Counted from the first letter of the stretch, positions 33,942 to 43,029 are shown. The stretch: DNA of 64,000 bases from Kitasatospora phosalacinea (GCF_000717185.1 NZ_JNYE01000012.1:60740-124739); one strand, 5' to 3'. Notes: generated by a model not told the origin, from the letters alone. Numbers and translations: made by a program.

Positions 33942-35338
33942 GCACCCGCCGCCGACCGGTCCCGGCCGACCTGCTGCTGGCCGCGGCCGTCGCGCTCGGC
34001 GCCGCGGGCCTGCTGCACGCCCTCGCCGACGGCGTCGCCCAGCGCGGCGTGGCGCTGGCCTTCGCCGGGCTGGTCGCGCTCGGCCAGTGCGCCGGGCCCG
34101 CGCTGCCCGGCGACCGCGAGCCCGCGCCGGTCGCCACCGCCGTCGCGCTCGCGTACGCGCTGCTCGGCCCGCTGCACGGGCTGCCCACCACGCACGGGGT
34201 GCTGCAGGTGGTGGCCGTCACCGCGGGCGGCACGCTGGTCGGCCTGGCCGTGCAGCGCACCGGGCAGGCGGCGCTGGCCGCGGCCCGGCACCGGCCGCGC
34301 GCGGGGCGCCGGACGGCGCCCCGCCCGGCCGGGCGCCCGCGGCCGCGCACCCTCCCCGCCGGTCAGCCCTTCGACGCGGCGGCCCGGCGGCTGGTCACCG
34401 TCGGGTTCGCCGCGCTGCTGTTCCAGCCGCTGTACAACGCGGGCGTCACCGACCGGCTGCCCGGCCCCGCGTACGGGGGCCTGCTGGCGGGGGTGGCGGC
34501 GCTGGCCGCGCTGGGCGACGCGGTGCTGGCGGCCGCCCAGCAGTGCACCAGGACCGGGCTGCGGTACGCCGCCGCACTGGACGACCAGCTGCACGCGCTG
34601 CTCGGCATCGGTTCGGCGCAGGTCGCCACCGGGCTGCTGCTGAGCCTGCTCGCCGGGGAGGCCGGGCTGTGGGCGCTGCCGGTGTTCTGCCTGCCGCTGC
34701 TGCTGGCGCAGGCCTCGTTCCGGCGGGCGGTCGCGGTGCGGGCCACCACCGGGCAGACCATCGAGACGCTGGCCCGGGCCACCGAGATCGCCGGGTACAC
34801 CACCCCCGGGCACGCCCGCCGGGTCGCCGACACGGCGTGCGCGCTGGGGCGCGAACTCGGGCTCGGCAGCCGGGAACTGACGCTGCTGGAGTACGCCGCG
34901 CTGATGCACGACATCGGGCAGCTGTCGCTGGTCGAGCCGGTGCCGGGCGGGGCGACGGCGCTGCTGCCGGAGGGCGAGCAGCAGCGGATCGCCCGGCTGG
35001 GCAGCGAGGTGATCCAGCGCACCGGGGTGCCCCGGCAGGTGTGGCAGCAGGTCGCCCGGCTGGCCGACCCGTGCCGCCTCGCCGACGGCCGGCACGACCC
35101 GACGCTGCCGCTGGCCTCCCGGATCATCCGGGTCGCCAACGCCCACGACGACCTGCGCACCGCCGCCGCCGACCGCCCCCGGGCGGGAGCCCCGGGCGCG
35201 CTGGACCCGCTGGAGCACCTGCGGCTGGACGCCGGGCACGGCTACGACCCGGTGGTGCTGGACGCGCTGGCCCGGCTCGGCCGCCGCGGCCACCGGGCGG
35301 CGGCTCCCCGCCGGGCCGCGGGCCGCCCGGCGGCCTGA
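33938..35338 (+). CDS. Membrane HD-domain protein, partner of the HD-GYP protein
   Basis: 466 residues; GTG 33938 overlaps the preceding stop (GTGA). The N-terminal ~270 residues are mostly hydrophobic helices with an Arg/Pro-rich loop near 110-140. The C-terminal HD domain has 'TPGHARRVADTACALGRELG' and 'ALMHDIGQLSLVEP', but the GYP signature of its neighbour is missing. It looks like a divergent tandem paralogue, perhaps regulatory. Downstream of rsrA on the same strand. Confidence 0.78.
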   Translation: MSTRRRPVPADLLLAAAVALGAAGLLHALADGVAQRGVALAFAGLVALGQCAGPALPGDREPAPVATAVALAYALLGPLHGLPTTHGVLQVVAVTAGGTLVGLAVQRTGQAALAAARHRPRAGRRTAPRPAGRPRPRTLPAGQPFDAAARRLVTVGFAALLFQPLYNAGVTDRLPGPAYGGLLAGVAALAALGDAVLAAAQQCTRTGLRYAAALDDQLHALLGIGSAQVATGLLLSLLAGEAGLWALPVFCLPLLLAQASFRRAVAVRATTGQTIETLARATEIAGYTTPGHARRVADTACALGRELGLGSRELTLLEYAALMHDIGQLSLVEPVPGGATALLPEGEQQRIARLGSEVIQRTGVPRQVWQQVARLADPCRLADGRHDPTLPLASRIIRVANAHDDLRTAAADRPRAGAPGALDPLEHLRLDAGHGYDPVVLDALARLGRRGHRAAAPRRAAGRPAA

Positions 35339-35445
35339 ATGGCCGCGCGGGGCGCGCGGCCGGGGGCGGGCGTGGTTGGATGCGGTCGTGGCGGGAAGAC
35401 CCGGAGGCGGGGCGACCCGGTGACGACCGACGGCAAGGGACCAAC

Positions 35446-36429
35446 GTGAGGATCTTCCACCGCGCACGGCACCGTCCGTCGGCGACCTGGCGGCAGACCA
35501 CCGACCGTGCGTTCACGCTGATCGGCGACGGCCGCTACGAGGACGCCGGGGCGCTGCTGGTGATGGCCGCGGACCTGGAGCCGTGGCTGTCCGACTCCTG
35601 GTTCAACCTGGCGCTGCTGCACAAGTTCCGCCGCGACTGGGAGCAGGCCCGCTCGGCCGGCCTGCGCGCCGTCGCGCTGCTCGACCGCCAGCACGGCGCC
35701 CCGGACTGGTGGAACCTCGGCATCACCGCCACCGCCCTGCAGGACTGGCCGCTGGCCCGCCGGGCCTGGCAGGCGTACGGGCTGCGGCTGCCCGGCGGGC
35801 CCGCGCTGAACGGGCCGATCGAGCTCGACCTGGGCACCACCCCCGTGCGGCTGTCCCCGGACGGCGAGTCCGAGGTGGTGTGGGGGCGGCGGCTGGACCC
35901 GGCCCGGATCGAGGTGCTGTCCATCCCGCTGCCGTCCTCCGGCCGCCGCTGGGGCGAGGTGGTGCTGCACGACGGTGCCCCGCACGGCGAGCGGGTCGCC
36001 GACGGCGTCGCCTACCCGGTCTTCGACGAGATCGAGCTGTGGGCGCCCTCGCCGGTGCCGACCTGGGTGGTGCTGCTGCAGGCCGCGACCGCCGCGGACC
36101 GGGACGCGCTGGAGAAGACGGTCGCCGACGCCGGGTACGCGGCGGAGGACTGGACGTCCTCGGTGCGGCTGCTGTGCCGCACCTGCTCGGAGTCCCGGAT
36201 GGCCATCGACGACGGCCACACCGCCCACCACGACCCGCACGACGACGGCGACCCGCTGCACCCCGGCCACCTCAGCCACCTCAGCCAGGGCTCGGCGGGC
36301 GGCCCCTGGCAGGTCGAGCGCGAGTGCGGGATCGCCGCGCCCGCGGGCCTGGTCCGGTCGCTGCTGGAGCGCTGGGCCGCGGCCTCCCCGGGGACCCGCG
36401 CCTACCGGGACCTCGAAGAGGTCTGCTGA
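35446..36429 (+). CDS. TPR-containing conserved protein
   Basis: 327 residues. '[51 protein letters not shown]' (about 20-70, split here only by reading) forms TPR helices. A beta-rich C-terminal part follows with '[25 protein letters not shown]', and a His/Asp-rich loop with a Cys pair 'CRTCSES' near 243 that might bind metal. GTG 35446 follows AAGGGA. It is conserved next to sigR-rsrA in related genomes as far as I recall. Function unknown. Confidence 0.78.
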   Translation: MRIFHRARHRPSATWRQTTDRAFTLIGDGRYEDAGALLVMAADLEPWLSDSWFNLALLHKFRRDWEQARSAGLRAVALLDRQHGAPDWWNLGITATALQDWPLARRAWQAYGLRLPGGPALNGPIELDLGTTPVRLSPDGESEVVWGRRLDPARIEVLSIPLPSSGRRWGEVVLHDGAPHGERVADGVAYPVFDEIELWAPSPVPTWVVLLQAATAADRDALEKTVADAGYAAEDWTSSVRLLCRTCSESRMAIDDGHTAHHDPHDDGDPLHPGHLSHLSQGSAGGPWQVERECGIAAPAGLVRSLLERWAAASPGTRAYRDLEEVC

Positions 36430-36500
36430 CCGCCGCCGGGCCGCGCCCCGTACCCTGGACCGGTACACCAGGCGGATGCGGACGAAAGCGGAACCGAGCG

Positions 36501-37139
36501 ATGGCCGAGCAGCACGACCACGAGCACGACCACGGACACGACCACGCGCACGAGGACACCGAGCCCCAGCGGGTGGTCGGCGAGGAGCCCGACCTGTCCA
36601 AGGGCACCGCGCGTCCGATCACCGTGGTCGGCAACCCGGTGCTGCACCGCGAGGTGCGGACCGTCACCGCCTTCGACGGCGAGCTGTCCGCGCTGATCGA
36701 CGACATGTTCCAGTCGATGTACGCGGCGGAGGGCGTGGGCCTGGCCGCGAACCAGATCGGCGTGGACCTGAAGGTGTTCGTCTACGACTGCCCCGACGAC
36801 GAGGGCGTCCGGCACATCGGGCACGTGGTCAACCCGGTGCTGGAGGAGCTGCCTGCCGGCCGCCGGGTGCTGGACGACGGCCAGGAGGGCTGCCTGTCCG
36901 TCCCGACCGCGTACCAGGAGCTGGCCCGCCCCGACTACGCGGCCGTCACCGGCCAGGACAAGGACGGCAACCCCGTCCGGGTCGAGGGCACCGGCTTCTT
37001 CGCCCGCTGCCTGCAGCACGAGACCGACCACCTGTACGGGTACCTGTACATCGACCGGCTCTCCAAGCGCGACCGCAAGGACGCGCTGCGGCAGATGGCC
37101 GACGGCACCCCGAAGTACGCGACCGTCCCGAACGACTGA
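36501..37139 (+). CDS. def: Peptide deformylase
   Basis: 212 residues. All three family motifs are present: '[11 protein letters not shown]' (~77), 'EGCLSVP' (~132) and 'QHETDHLYG' (~173, metal-binding HExxH). It removes the formyl group from nascent N-terminal Met. The N terminus carries an unusual His/Asp-rich stretch ([17 protein letters not shown], residues 3-19) that could bind metal. ATG 36501 follows GGAACCGAGCG. It converges with nrdB across a long hairpin. Confidence 0.94.
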   Translation: MAEQHDHEHDHGHDHAHEDTEPQRVVGEEPDLSKGTARPITVVGNPVLHREVRTVTAFDGELSALIDDMFQSMYAAEGVGLAANQIGVDLKVFVYDCPDDEGVRHIGHVVNPVLEELPAGRRVLDDGQEGCLSVPTAYQELARPDYAAVTGQDKDGNPVRVEGTGFFARCLQHETDHLYGYLYIDRLSKRDRKDALRQMADGTPKYATVPND

Positions 37140-37146
37140 CGGGCGC

Positions 37147-37194
37147 GCACGGCGGAGGGCCGCACCCCCGAGGGGGGGCGGCCCTCCGCCGTGC
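37147..37194. terminator. Bidirectional terminator between def and nrdB
   Basis: A 17-bp perfect stem (GCACGGCGGAGGGCCGC with its complement), extended inward by a C-run facing a G-run, lies between the convergent genes. Confidence 0.8.
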
Positions 37195-37205
37195 GGCGGG
37201 GCGGC

Positions 37206-38225
37206 CTAGAACTCGTCGTCGAAGGAGACCGAGCCCTCGACGGCGATCTGGTAGGCGGAGACCCGGCGCTCGAAGAAGTTGGTCAGCTCCTGCACGTTCT
37301 GCAGCTCCATGAAGCCGAACGGGTTGGTGGAGCCGTACCGGACCGGGAGGCCGAGGCGGGCCAGGCGCTGGTCGGCGACGGCCTGGAGGTACTCGCGCAT
37401 CGACTCGGTGTTCATGCCGGGCAGGCCCTCGCCGCACAGGTCGCGGGCGAACTGGAGCTCGGCCTCGACGGCCTCCTCCAGCATCTCGGTGACCTGCCGG
37501 GCCATCTTGTCGTCGAAGAGGTCGGGCTCCTCCGCGCGGACGGTGTCGACCACCGAGAACGCGAAGTCCATGTGCATCGACTCGTCGCGGAACACCCAGT
37601 TGGTGCCGGTCGCCAGGCCGTGCAGCAGGCCGCGGCTGCGGAACCAGTACACGTACGCGAACGCGCCGTAGAAGAACAGGCCCTCGACGCAGGCCGCGAA
37701 GCAGATCAGGTTGAGCAGGAAGGCCCGGCGGTCCTCCTTGGTCTGCAGCGACTCGATGTGGTCGACCGCGTTCATGTACTTGAAGCAGAACTGCGCCTTC
37801 TGCGCGATGGAGGGGATGTTCTCCACCGCCGCGAAGGCCGCGTTGCGGTCCTCCGGGTCGGGCAGGTAGGTGTCCAGCAGCGTCAGGTAGAACTGGACGT
37901 GCACGGCCTCCTCGAACAGCTGCCGCGACAGGTAGAGGCGGGCCTCGGGGGAGTTGATGTGCTTGTAGAGGCTCAGCACCACGTTGTTCGCGACGATCGA
38001 GTCACCGGTGGCGAAGAACGCGACCAGCCGCCCGATCATGTGCCGCTCGCCCTCGGAGAGCTTCGCGAGGTCGGCGACGTCGGAGTGCAGGTCCACCTCC
38101 TCCACCGTCCAGGTGTTCTTGATCGCGTCCCGGTACCGGTCGTAGAACGACGGGTAGCGCATCGGGCGCAGGGTCAGCTCGAAGCCCGGGTCGAGCAGCA
38201 TCTTCTTCTGGTCTTCGGAGCTCAT
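37206..38225 (-). CDS. nrdB: Class Ia ribonucleoside-diphosphate reductase beta subunit
   Basis: 339 residues. The diiron ligand region reads 'RQLFEEAVHVQFY' (E and ExxH, ~106-118), with 'FFYGAFAYVYWFRSRG' and 'ESMHMDF' (second ExxH, ~220). It carries the tyrosyl radical or its equivalent for NrdA. The C terminus ends 'GSVSFDDEF', the tail that docks on NrdA. ATG 38225 overlaps the nrdA stop by one base (TAATG), ensuring coupled synthesis. I see no nrdS-like regulator after it. Confidence 0.94.
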   Translation of the reverse strand: MSSEDQKKMLLDPGFELTLRPMRYPSFYDRYRDAIKNTWTVEEVDLHSDVADLAKLSEGERHMIGRLVAFFATGDSIVANNVVLSLYKHINSPEARLYLSRQLFEEAVHVQFYLTLLDTYLPDPEDRNAAFAAVENIPSIAQKAQFCFKYMNAVDHIESLQTKEDRRAFLLNLICFAACVEGLFFYGAFAYVYWFRSRGLLHGLATGTNWVFRDESMHMDFAFSVVDTVRAEEPDLFDDKMARQVTEMLEEAVEAELQFARDLCGEGLPGMNTESMREYLQAVADQRLARLGLPVRYGSTNPFGFMELQNVQELTNFFERRVSAYQIAVEGSVSFDDEF

Positions 38226-40666
38226 TACTGGCAGGCCTCGCAGGACTCGGGGTTCTCCAGCGAGCAGGCGATGGCGTCCTGCTCGGCCTGGGAGAGGGCG
38301 GGGGACTGCACCGGGACGGGGGCGGCGGTGCGGGCGGCTCCGGGCGCGGCCTGGGCGATCCGGGTCGCCGGGCGGGAGCGCAGGTAGTAGGTGGTCTTCA
38401 GACCGACCTTCCAGGCGTAGGAGTACATCGAGGAGAGCTTGCCGATGGTCGGCGCCGCCATGAACAGGTTCAGCGACTGGCTCTGGTCGACGTACGGCTG
38501 CCGGGCGGCGGCCAGGTCGATCAGCGCGCGCTGCGGCAGCTCCCACGCCGTGCGGTACAGCGAACGGACCTCCTGCGGCAGCCAGTTGAACTCCTGGATG
38601 GAGCCGTTGGCGTCGCGCAGCGCGTCCCGGGTCTGCTGGTCCCAGACGCCGAGCTCCTTGAGCTCGCGCACCAGGTACGGGTTGACCTGGAGGAACTCGC
38701 CGGAGAGGGTCTCGCGCTTGAACAGGTTGGAGACCTGCGGCTCGATGCACTCGTACACGCCCGCGATGGACGCGATGGTCGCGGTCGGGGCGATCGCCAG
38801 CAGCAGCGAGTTGCGCAGGCCGACCTCGGCGATCCGCTCGCGCAGCGCGTCCCAGCGGCCGGTCCACTGCGGGTTCGCGGACTCGAAGTGGTCGACGTGC
38901 AGCTGGCCGCGGGCGGCCCGGGTCTCGCCGTACGCCTCGTGGCGGCCGAACTGCTCGGCCAGGTCGGCGGAGCGCTCGTACGCGGTGAGCATGATGCGCT
39001 CGGCGATCAGGGTGGAGAGGGCCTTCGCCTCGGCGGAGTCGAAGTCGATCCGCAGCTGGAAGAAGACGTCCTGCAGGCCCATCACGCCCAGGCCGACCGG
39101 GCGCCAGCGGGAGTTGGACGTCCCGGCCTCGGTGGTCGGGTAGAAGTTGATGTCGATCACGCGGTCGAGGAAGGTCACCGCGGTGCGGACGGTGGCGTCC
39201 AGGCGGTCCCAGTCCATCGCGCCCGCCAGGTCGGCGGCGGTGGCGCCGGGGGCGACGTGCGCGCCCAGGTTGACCGAGCCGAGGTTGCAGACCGCGGTCT
39301 CCGAGTCGTCGGTGACCTCCAGGATCTCGGTGCACAGGTTCGAGGAGTGCACCGTGCGGCCCGGCAGCGCGGTCTGGTTGGCGGCCCGATTGGAGGCGTC
39401 CTTGAAGGTCATCCAGCCGTTGCCGGTCTGCGCCAGGGTGCGCATCATCCGGGCGTACAGGGTCTGCGCGGGGATGGTGCGCACCGCCTTGCCCGCCAGC
39501 TCGGCCTTCACGTACGCCTCGTCGAACTCGGCGCCCCACAGGTCGACCAGCTCCGGCACGTCCGCCGGGGAGAACAGCGACCAGTCGGCGTTGGCGTTGA
39601 CCCGGCGCATGAACTCGTCCGGGATCCAGTGGGCCAGGTTCAGGTTGTGGGTGCGCCGGGCCTCCTCGCCGGTGTTGTCGCGGAGCTCCAGGAACTCCTC
39701 GATGTCGGCGTGCCAGGTCTCCAGGTACACGCAGGCCGCGCCCTTGCGCCGGCCGCCCTGGTTGACCGCCGCCACGGAGGAGTCCAGGGTGCGCAGGAAC
39801 GGCACGATGCCGTTCGACTTGCCGTTGGTGCCGCGGATCAGCGAACCGCGCGAGCGGATCCGCGAGTAGGACAGGCCGATGCCGCCCGCGTGCTTGGACA
39901 GCCGGGCGATCTGGGCGTACCGGTTGTAGATCGAGTCCAGGTTGTCCAGCGGCGAGTCCAGCAGGTAGCAGGAGGACATCTGCGGGTGCCGGGTGCCGGA
40001 GTTGAACAGCGTCGGCGAGCTGGTCAGGTACTCCAGGCGGCTCATCAGGGTGTACAGCTCGGCGACCTCGCGCACCGACTCCTCGGTGGTGCCGACCGCC
40101 AGGCCCGCCGCCACGCGGAGCAGGAAGTGCTGCGGGGTCTCCACCACCTTGCGGGTGATCGGGTGGCGCAGCAGGTAGCGGGACTGCACGGTGCGCAGGC
40201 CGAAGTACTCGAAGCGGTCGTCGCCCGCCTCGTCGATCAGCGAGTCGAACAGGGCGGCGTGCTCGGCCACGAACGCGGCGGTGGCGTCGCCGATCAGGCC
40301 CTCGGCGTGGCCCACGGCCACCGAGGAGGAGAACGAGGTGACCTGCTGGGTGGCGGCCTCGTCGCGGATCTCCAGCGCCAGCAGGCGGGCGGCCAGCTTC
40401 GAGTACTGCGGGTCCTCGGCGATCATCGACGCGGCGGCCTCCACGGCCAGCCCGCGCAGCTCGGCGAAGTCCGAACCGGCGTGGCGGCCGCGCAGCGCGG
40501 CGGCGGCGACGTGGCCGGGGTCCACCTGGGGGAGGTCGGTGCTGCGGTCGGTGAGCAGCCGGAGCAGCGCCGCACCCGGGTCGGTGAAGGCGCTGGGGGC
40601 ACCTCCCGGCCGAAGGCTGGGGGAGGATCCCTGGGACGGCAGGGTGACTGAGGCGGCGACGGTCAA
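38225..40666 (-). CDS. nrdA: Class Ia ribonucleoside-diphosphate reductase alpha subunit
   Basis: 813 residues. Catalytic features are 'HPQMSSCYLLDSPLDN' (~228), 'NLCTEI' (~440), 'ETAVCNLGSVNL' (~455) and the C-terminal redox pair in 'ESCEACQ'. It reduces ribonucleoside diphosphates with NrdB and oxygen. TTG 40666 is supported by AGGAGAG at nine bases. Residues ~15-27 are encoded by a palindromic repeat (40593-40625) that looks inserted in frame. Expression should be repressed by NrdR and by cobalamin through upstream elements, when a B12-dependent class II enzyme elsewhere can take over. Confidence 0.95.
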   Translation of the reverse strand: MTVAASVTLPSQGSSPSLRPGGAPSAFTDPGAALLRLLTDRSTDLPQVDPGHVAAAALRGRHAGSDFAELRGLAVEAAASMIAEDPQYSKLAARLLALEIRDEAATQQVTSFSSSVAVGHAEGLIGDATAAFVAEHAALFDSLIDEAGDDRFEYFGLRTVQSRYLLRHPITRKVVETPQHFLLRVAAGLAVGTTEESVREVAELYTLMSRLEYLTSSPTLFNSGTRHPQMSSCYLLDSPLDNLDSIYNRYAQIARLSKHAGGIGLSYSRIRSRGSLIRGTNGKSNGIVPFLRTLDSSVAAVNQGGRRKGAACVYLETWHADIEEFLELRDNTGEEARRTHNLNLAHWIPDEFMRRVNANADWSLFSPADVPELVDLWGAEFDEAYVKAELAGKAVRTIPAQTLYARMMRTLAQTGNGWMTFKDASNRAANQTALPGRTVHSSNLCTEILEVTDDSETAVCNLGSVNLGAHVAPGATAADLAGAMDWDRLDATVRTAVTFLDRVIDINFYPTTEAGTSNSRWRPVGLGVMGLQDVFFQLRIDFDSAEAKALSTLIAERIMLTAYERSADLAEQFGRHEAYGETRAARGQLHVDHFESANPQWTGRWDALRERIAEVGLRNSLLLAIAPTATIASIAGVYECIEPQVSNLFKRETLSGEFLQVNPYLVRELKELGVWDQQTRDALRDANGSIQEFNWLPQEVRSLYRTAWELPQRALIDLAAARQPYVDQSQSLNLFMAAPTIGKLSSMYSYAWKVGLKTTYYLRSRPATRIAQAAPGAARTAAPVPVQSPALSQAEQDAIACSLENPESCEACQ
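40593..40625. repeat. Palindromic streptomycete repeat inside the nrdA reading frame
   Basis: CTGGGGGCACCTCCC, a short loop and GGCTGGGGGAG resemble a family of palindromic elements I know from Streptomyces intergenic DNA. Here it lies within the 5' coding region of nrdA and is read through in frame as SPSLRPGGAPSAF-like residues. Confidence 0.5.
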
Positions 40667-40849
40667 GGCGCACTCTCTCCTGTGGCGGCGGACGTGGCTC
40701 TCTGGTGTCCGGCACCGCACGCGGCCAGGGGGAGGCGGCACGAAGGAACGACGACGCGTTCCGGCGCGCGGAAGACCCACCCCCGGTCCGCCCGCGAGAC
40801 CGGACGGCAAAGCTGTGCTGCATGGCGTCTGCGGGGATGCCGTGTCGCA

Positions 40850-40949
40850 CACCGTCAGCAGGTCCTCGGACTGCGCGGGCGTCGCTGCAGCCCGCTCACC
40901 GTTGCGGGGCAGCCCCGGACTCTCACCGGGTTCCCCTGCGTCGACAGCG
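40850..40949 (-). promoter_or_regulatory. Cobalamin (B12) riboswitch of nrdAB
   Basis: On the minus strand GGGGAACCCGGTG, then AGTCCGGGGCTGCCCC and GCAACGGTGAGCGGG match the conserved AdoCbl riboswitch core. P1 can form from CGCTGTC and GACGGTG; P2 from GCAGG and CCTGC. About 180 nt of structured leader with GC hairpins separates it from nrdA. B12 control of nrdAB by such an element is established in Streptomyces. Confidence 0.88.
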
Positions 40950-40956
40950 AGAGTGA

Positions 40957-41001
40957 GCATACATGTAGTGGCGGCTGGAGCTGGAAGCACCAGATGTAGT
41001 A
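40957..41001 (-). promoter_or_regulatory. Pair of NrdR boxes upstream of nrdAB
   Basis: Plus-strand GCATACATGTAGTG (40957-40970) and CACCAGATGTAGTA (40988-41001) share ATGTAGT and are offset by 31 bp, three helical turns. Each approximates the palindromic NrdR box. Paired boxes at this spacing are typical for the ATP/dATP-sensing repressor NrdR. The remaining ~200 bp to the acetyltransferase gene show nothing else. Confidence 0.65.
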
Positions 41002-41203
41002 GCGCGTGTCGCGTCGGCGGCGCCGCGCGTAGACAACGGAAACGGGCCGCACGGCCCCTGAGGGACCGTCGGCACCGTGCCCGCCACTGTCGGGGGCGGC
41101 CCCGGCGAAGCGGGCGACCGAGGGGGAGAACGGGGAACGGGGCGGGGATGTTTCCGATCGGCCGGAGAAAAACCGGGGAGTCCGCCCGGACGGCCCCGGG
41201 ACC

Positions 41204-41698
41204 TCAGAAGCGCATCGTGTAGACCAGCAGGTCCGTGCCGGGGGCGGGCGACCAGTCCCGCTCGGGCGCGCGGACGAAGCCCAGGGCGTCGTAGACCCGG
41301 TGCGCGGCGGTCATCGCCGGGCGGGTGGAGAACGCCATCCCGGCCAGCCCCAGCTCCCGGCTGCGGCCGACCGCCGCCGTCACCAGCGCCCGGCCGACAC
41401 CGCGGCCGCGGGCCGCCGCGCCGACCGCCAGCATCCGGATCTCGCCCTCGCCGGGCCGGGCGACGTCCGCCCACGCGGTGCCGCCCGGCGCGAAGGTCAC
41501 GCAGCCGAGCACCGCTCCGGCGCCGTCGACGGCGACCAGGAGTTCGGCCTCCCGGTTGCGGCGGGCGGCGTCGCGCAGGAGGTCGGTGTACGGCGAGCCG
41601 GGGCGGGTGTGGCCGTCGCCGACGAAGGCCTCGACGCTGACCTCCCCGGCTCCGGCGAGGTCGCGGCCGAGGGCGCGGCGGACGGTCGGGGGCTGCAT
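41204..41698 (-). CDS. GNAT-family N-acetyltransferase
   Basis: 164 residues. The acetyl-CoA motif A is 'IRMLAVGAAARGRGVGRALV' (about 88-107), and motif B 'HRVYDALGFVRAPERDW' follows. The acceptor substrate is not evident. ATG 41698. An upstream ORF for a small membrane protein runs into this gene in another frame (see 41497-41880), so the two may have been separated originally by a lost stop codon. Confidence 0.85.
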   Translation of the reverse strand: MQPPTVRRALGRDLAGAGEVSVEAFVGDGHTRPGSPYTDLLRDAARRNREAELLVAVDGAGAVLGCVTFAPGGTAWADVARPGEGEIRMLAVGAAARGRGVGRALVTAAVGRSRELGLAGMAFSTRPAMTAAHRVYDALGFVRAPERDWSPAPGTDLLVYTMRF

Positions 41699-41880
41699 CC
41701 GGACAGTGTGCCGGACGGGCTGCGGCGCCGGTCCGCCAGGTCCGGGTCGAACGGGTAGCCGGTCGGGCGGTGCGCGTTGTCGCGGCCGTGGCGGCCGTTG
41801 CGGTCCAGGTCGCGGCCGACCAGGACGCCGAGGAGTCCGAAACTGCCGATGAGGCCCAGCAGGGCGAGCGCGGTGGTCAT
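41497..41880 (-). CDS. Small single-pass membrane protein with an out-of-frame tail over the GNAT gene
   Basis: ATG 41880 follows GGAGG. The first ~55 residues ('MTTALALLGLIGSFGLLGVLVGRDLD' being a clear membrane helix plus 'HRPTGYPFDPDLADRRR') look real. The frame then stays open for about 70 more codons across the acetyltransferase gene, giving a Ser/Pro/Ala/Arg-rich tail typical of a shadow frame. The genuine stop may have been lost by an indel near 41700-41740. Function unknown. Confidence 0.45.
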   Translation of the reverse strand: MTTALALLGLIGSFGLLGVLVGRDLDRNGRHGRDNAHRPTGYPFDPDLADRRRSPSGTLSGCSPRPSAAPSAATSPEPGRSASRPSSATATPAPARRTPTSCATPPAATGRPNSWSPSTAPERCSAA

Positions 41881-41916
41881 GCCTCCACTGTGCTGCGGCC
41901 GGGCGGCCGGAACGAG

Positions 41917-41951
41917 TGGCAGGAACGCACCATTGCCACGAAATCCTGCCA
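41917..41951. promoter_or_regulatory. Inverted TGGCAGGA operators between divergent genes
   Basis: TGGCAGGAAC (41917-41926) and the opposite-strand copy ending TCCTGCCA (41944-41951) face each other 17 bp apart, in the 87-bp spacer before the GlxA-type regulator. Each matches the AdpA consensus TGGCSNGWWY at nine of ten positions. They probably bind an AraC/DJ-1-type regulator, either AdpA or the adjacent gene product. Confidence 0.45.
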
Positions 41952-41967
41952 GTGCCATCCTGTCGGC

Positions 41968-42948
41968 ATGCGGAAGCTGGACAACGTCGTCGTCGTGGTG
42001 CTGGAAGAGGTCCACCCCTTCGAACTGGGCGTGGCCTGCGAGGTGTTCGGGCTGGACCGGAGCGAATCCGGCCTGCCGGTCTACGACTTCGCCCTGGTCG
42101 GCGACCGCCCCGGGCCGATGCGCACCCACGCGGGCTTCACCGTCGACGTCCCGCACGGCCCCGAGCGGATCGCCGAGGCCGACCTGGTGATCGCCACCGC
42201 CACCGGCGTCCGCGCGCACTACCCCGAGGAGCTCTGCGCGGCGCTCCGGACCGCCCACGACCGCGGGGCCCACCTGCTGTCGATCTGCTCCGGCAGCTTC
42301 CTGCTCGGCGCGGCCGGACTGCTCGACGGCCGCCGCTGCACCACCCACTGGCGCCACGCCGCGCTGATGGCCGAGCGCTTCCCGCTGACCACCGTCGAAC
42401 CCGACGTGCTGTACGTCGACGACCACCCCGTCATCACCTCGGCCGGCACCGCCGCGGGCATCGACGCCTGCCTGCACCTGGTCCGCAAGGTGCAGGGCGC
42501 CGAGGTGGCCCGGGAGATCGCCCGCCGGATGGTGGTCGCCCCGCACCGCGACGGCGGGCAGGCCCAGTTCATCAACCGCCCGCTGCCCGAGGCCGACGGC
42601 GAGTCGCTGGCCGGGGTGCTGGAGTGGATGCGCCGCCACCTCGACCGGGACACCGGCGTCGAGCAGCTCGCCCGGCTCGCCCACATGTCGCCGCGCACCT
42701 TCGCCCGCCGCTTCCGGCAGGAGACCGGCACCACCCCGCACCGCTGGCTCACCGGCCAGCGGGTGCTGCTCGCCCAGCGCCTGCTGGAGTCCACCGCGCA
42801 GAGCGTGGACGCGGTCGCCGCCCGCTGCGGCTTCGGCAACGCCGCCGCGCTGCGGCACCACTTCGCCCGCCGGCTCGGCACCACCCCGCAGGCCTACCGG
42901 CGGGCGTTCGGCGGCCCGCGGCCCGCCGAACGGCACCTGGACGCCTGA
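41968..42948 (+). CDS. GlxA-type AraC-family regulator (DJ-1/PfpI plus HTH)
   Basis: 326 residues. The N-terminal DJ-1/PfpI-like domain (about 5-180) includes the nucleophile-elbow-like 'LLSICSGSFLLGAAGLLDG'. The C-terminal AraC HTH (about 215-315) includes 'EQLARLAHMSPRTFARRFRQETGTTPHRWL'-type helices and 'GFGNAAALRHHFARRLGTTPQAYR'. AdpA shares this architecture, but length and sequence here fit the broader GlxA group. ATG 41968. The target is unknown; divergence from a small membrane protein suggests autoregulation. Confidence 0.88.
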   Translation: MRKLDNVVVVVLEEVHPFELGVACEVFGLDRSESGLPVYDFALVGDRPGPMRTHAGFTVDVPHGPERIAEADLVIATATGVRAHYPEELCAALRTAHDRGAHLLSICSGSFLLGAAGLLDGRRCTTHWRHAALMAERFPLTTVEPDVLYVDDHPVITSAGTAAGIDACLHLVRKVQGAEVAREIARRMVVAPHRDGGQAQFINRPLPEADGESLAGVLEWMRRHLDRDTGVEQLARLAHMSPRTFARRFRQETGTTPHRWLTGQRVLLAQRLLESTAQSVDAVAARCGFGNAAALRHHFARRLGTTPQAYRRAFGGPRPAERHLDA

Positions 42949-43029
42949 CCCCGCGCGGGCGGGGCGGGGCGGGAGGTCAGTCGGGCGGGCGGTCAGTCGG
43001 GCGGCAGGCGGCGCCCGGTGCGCGGCCGG

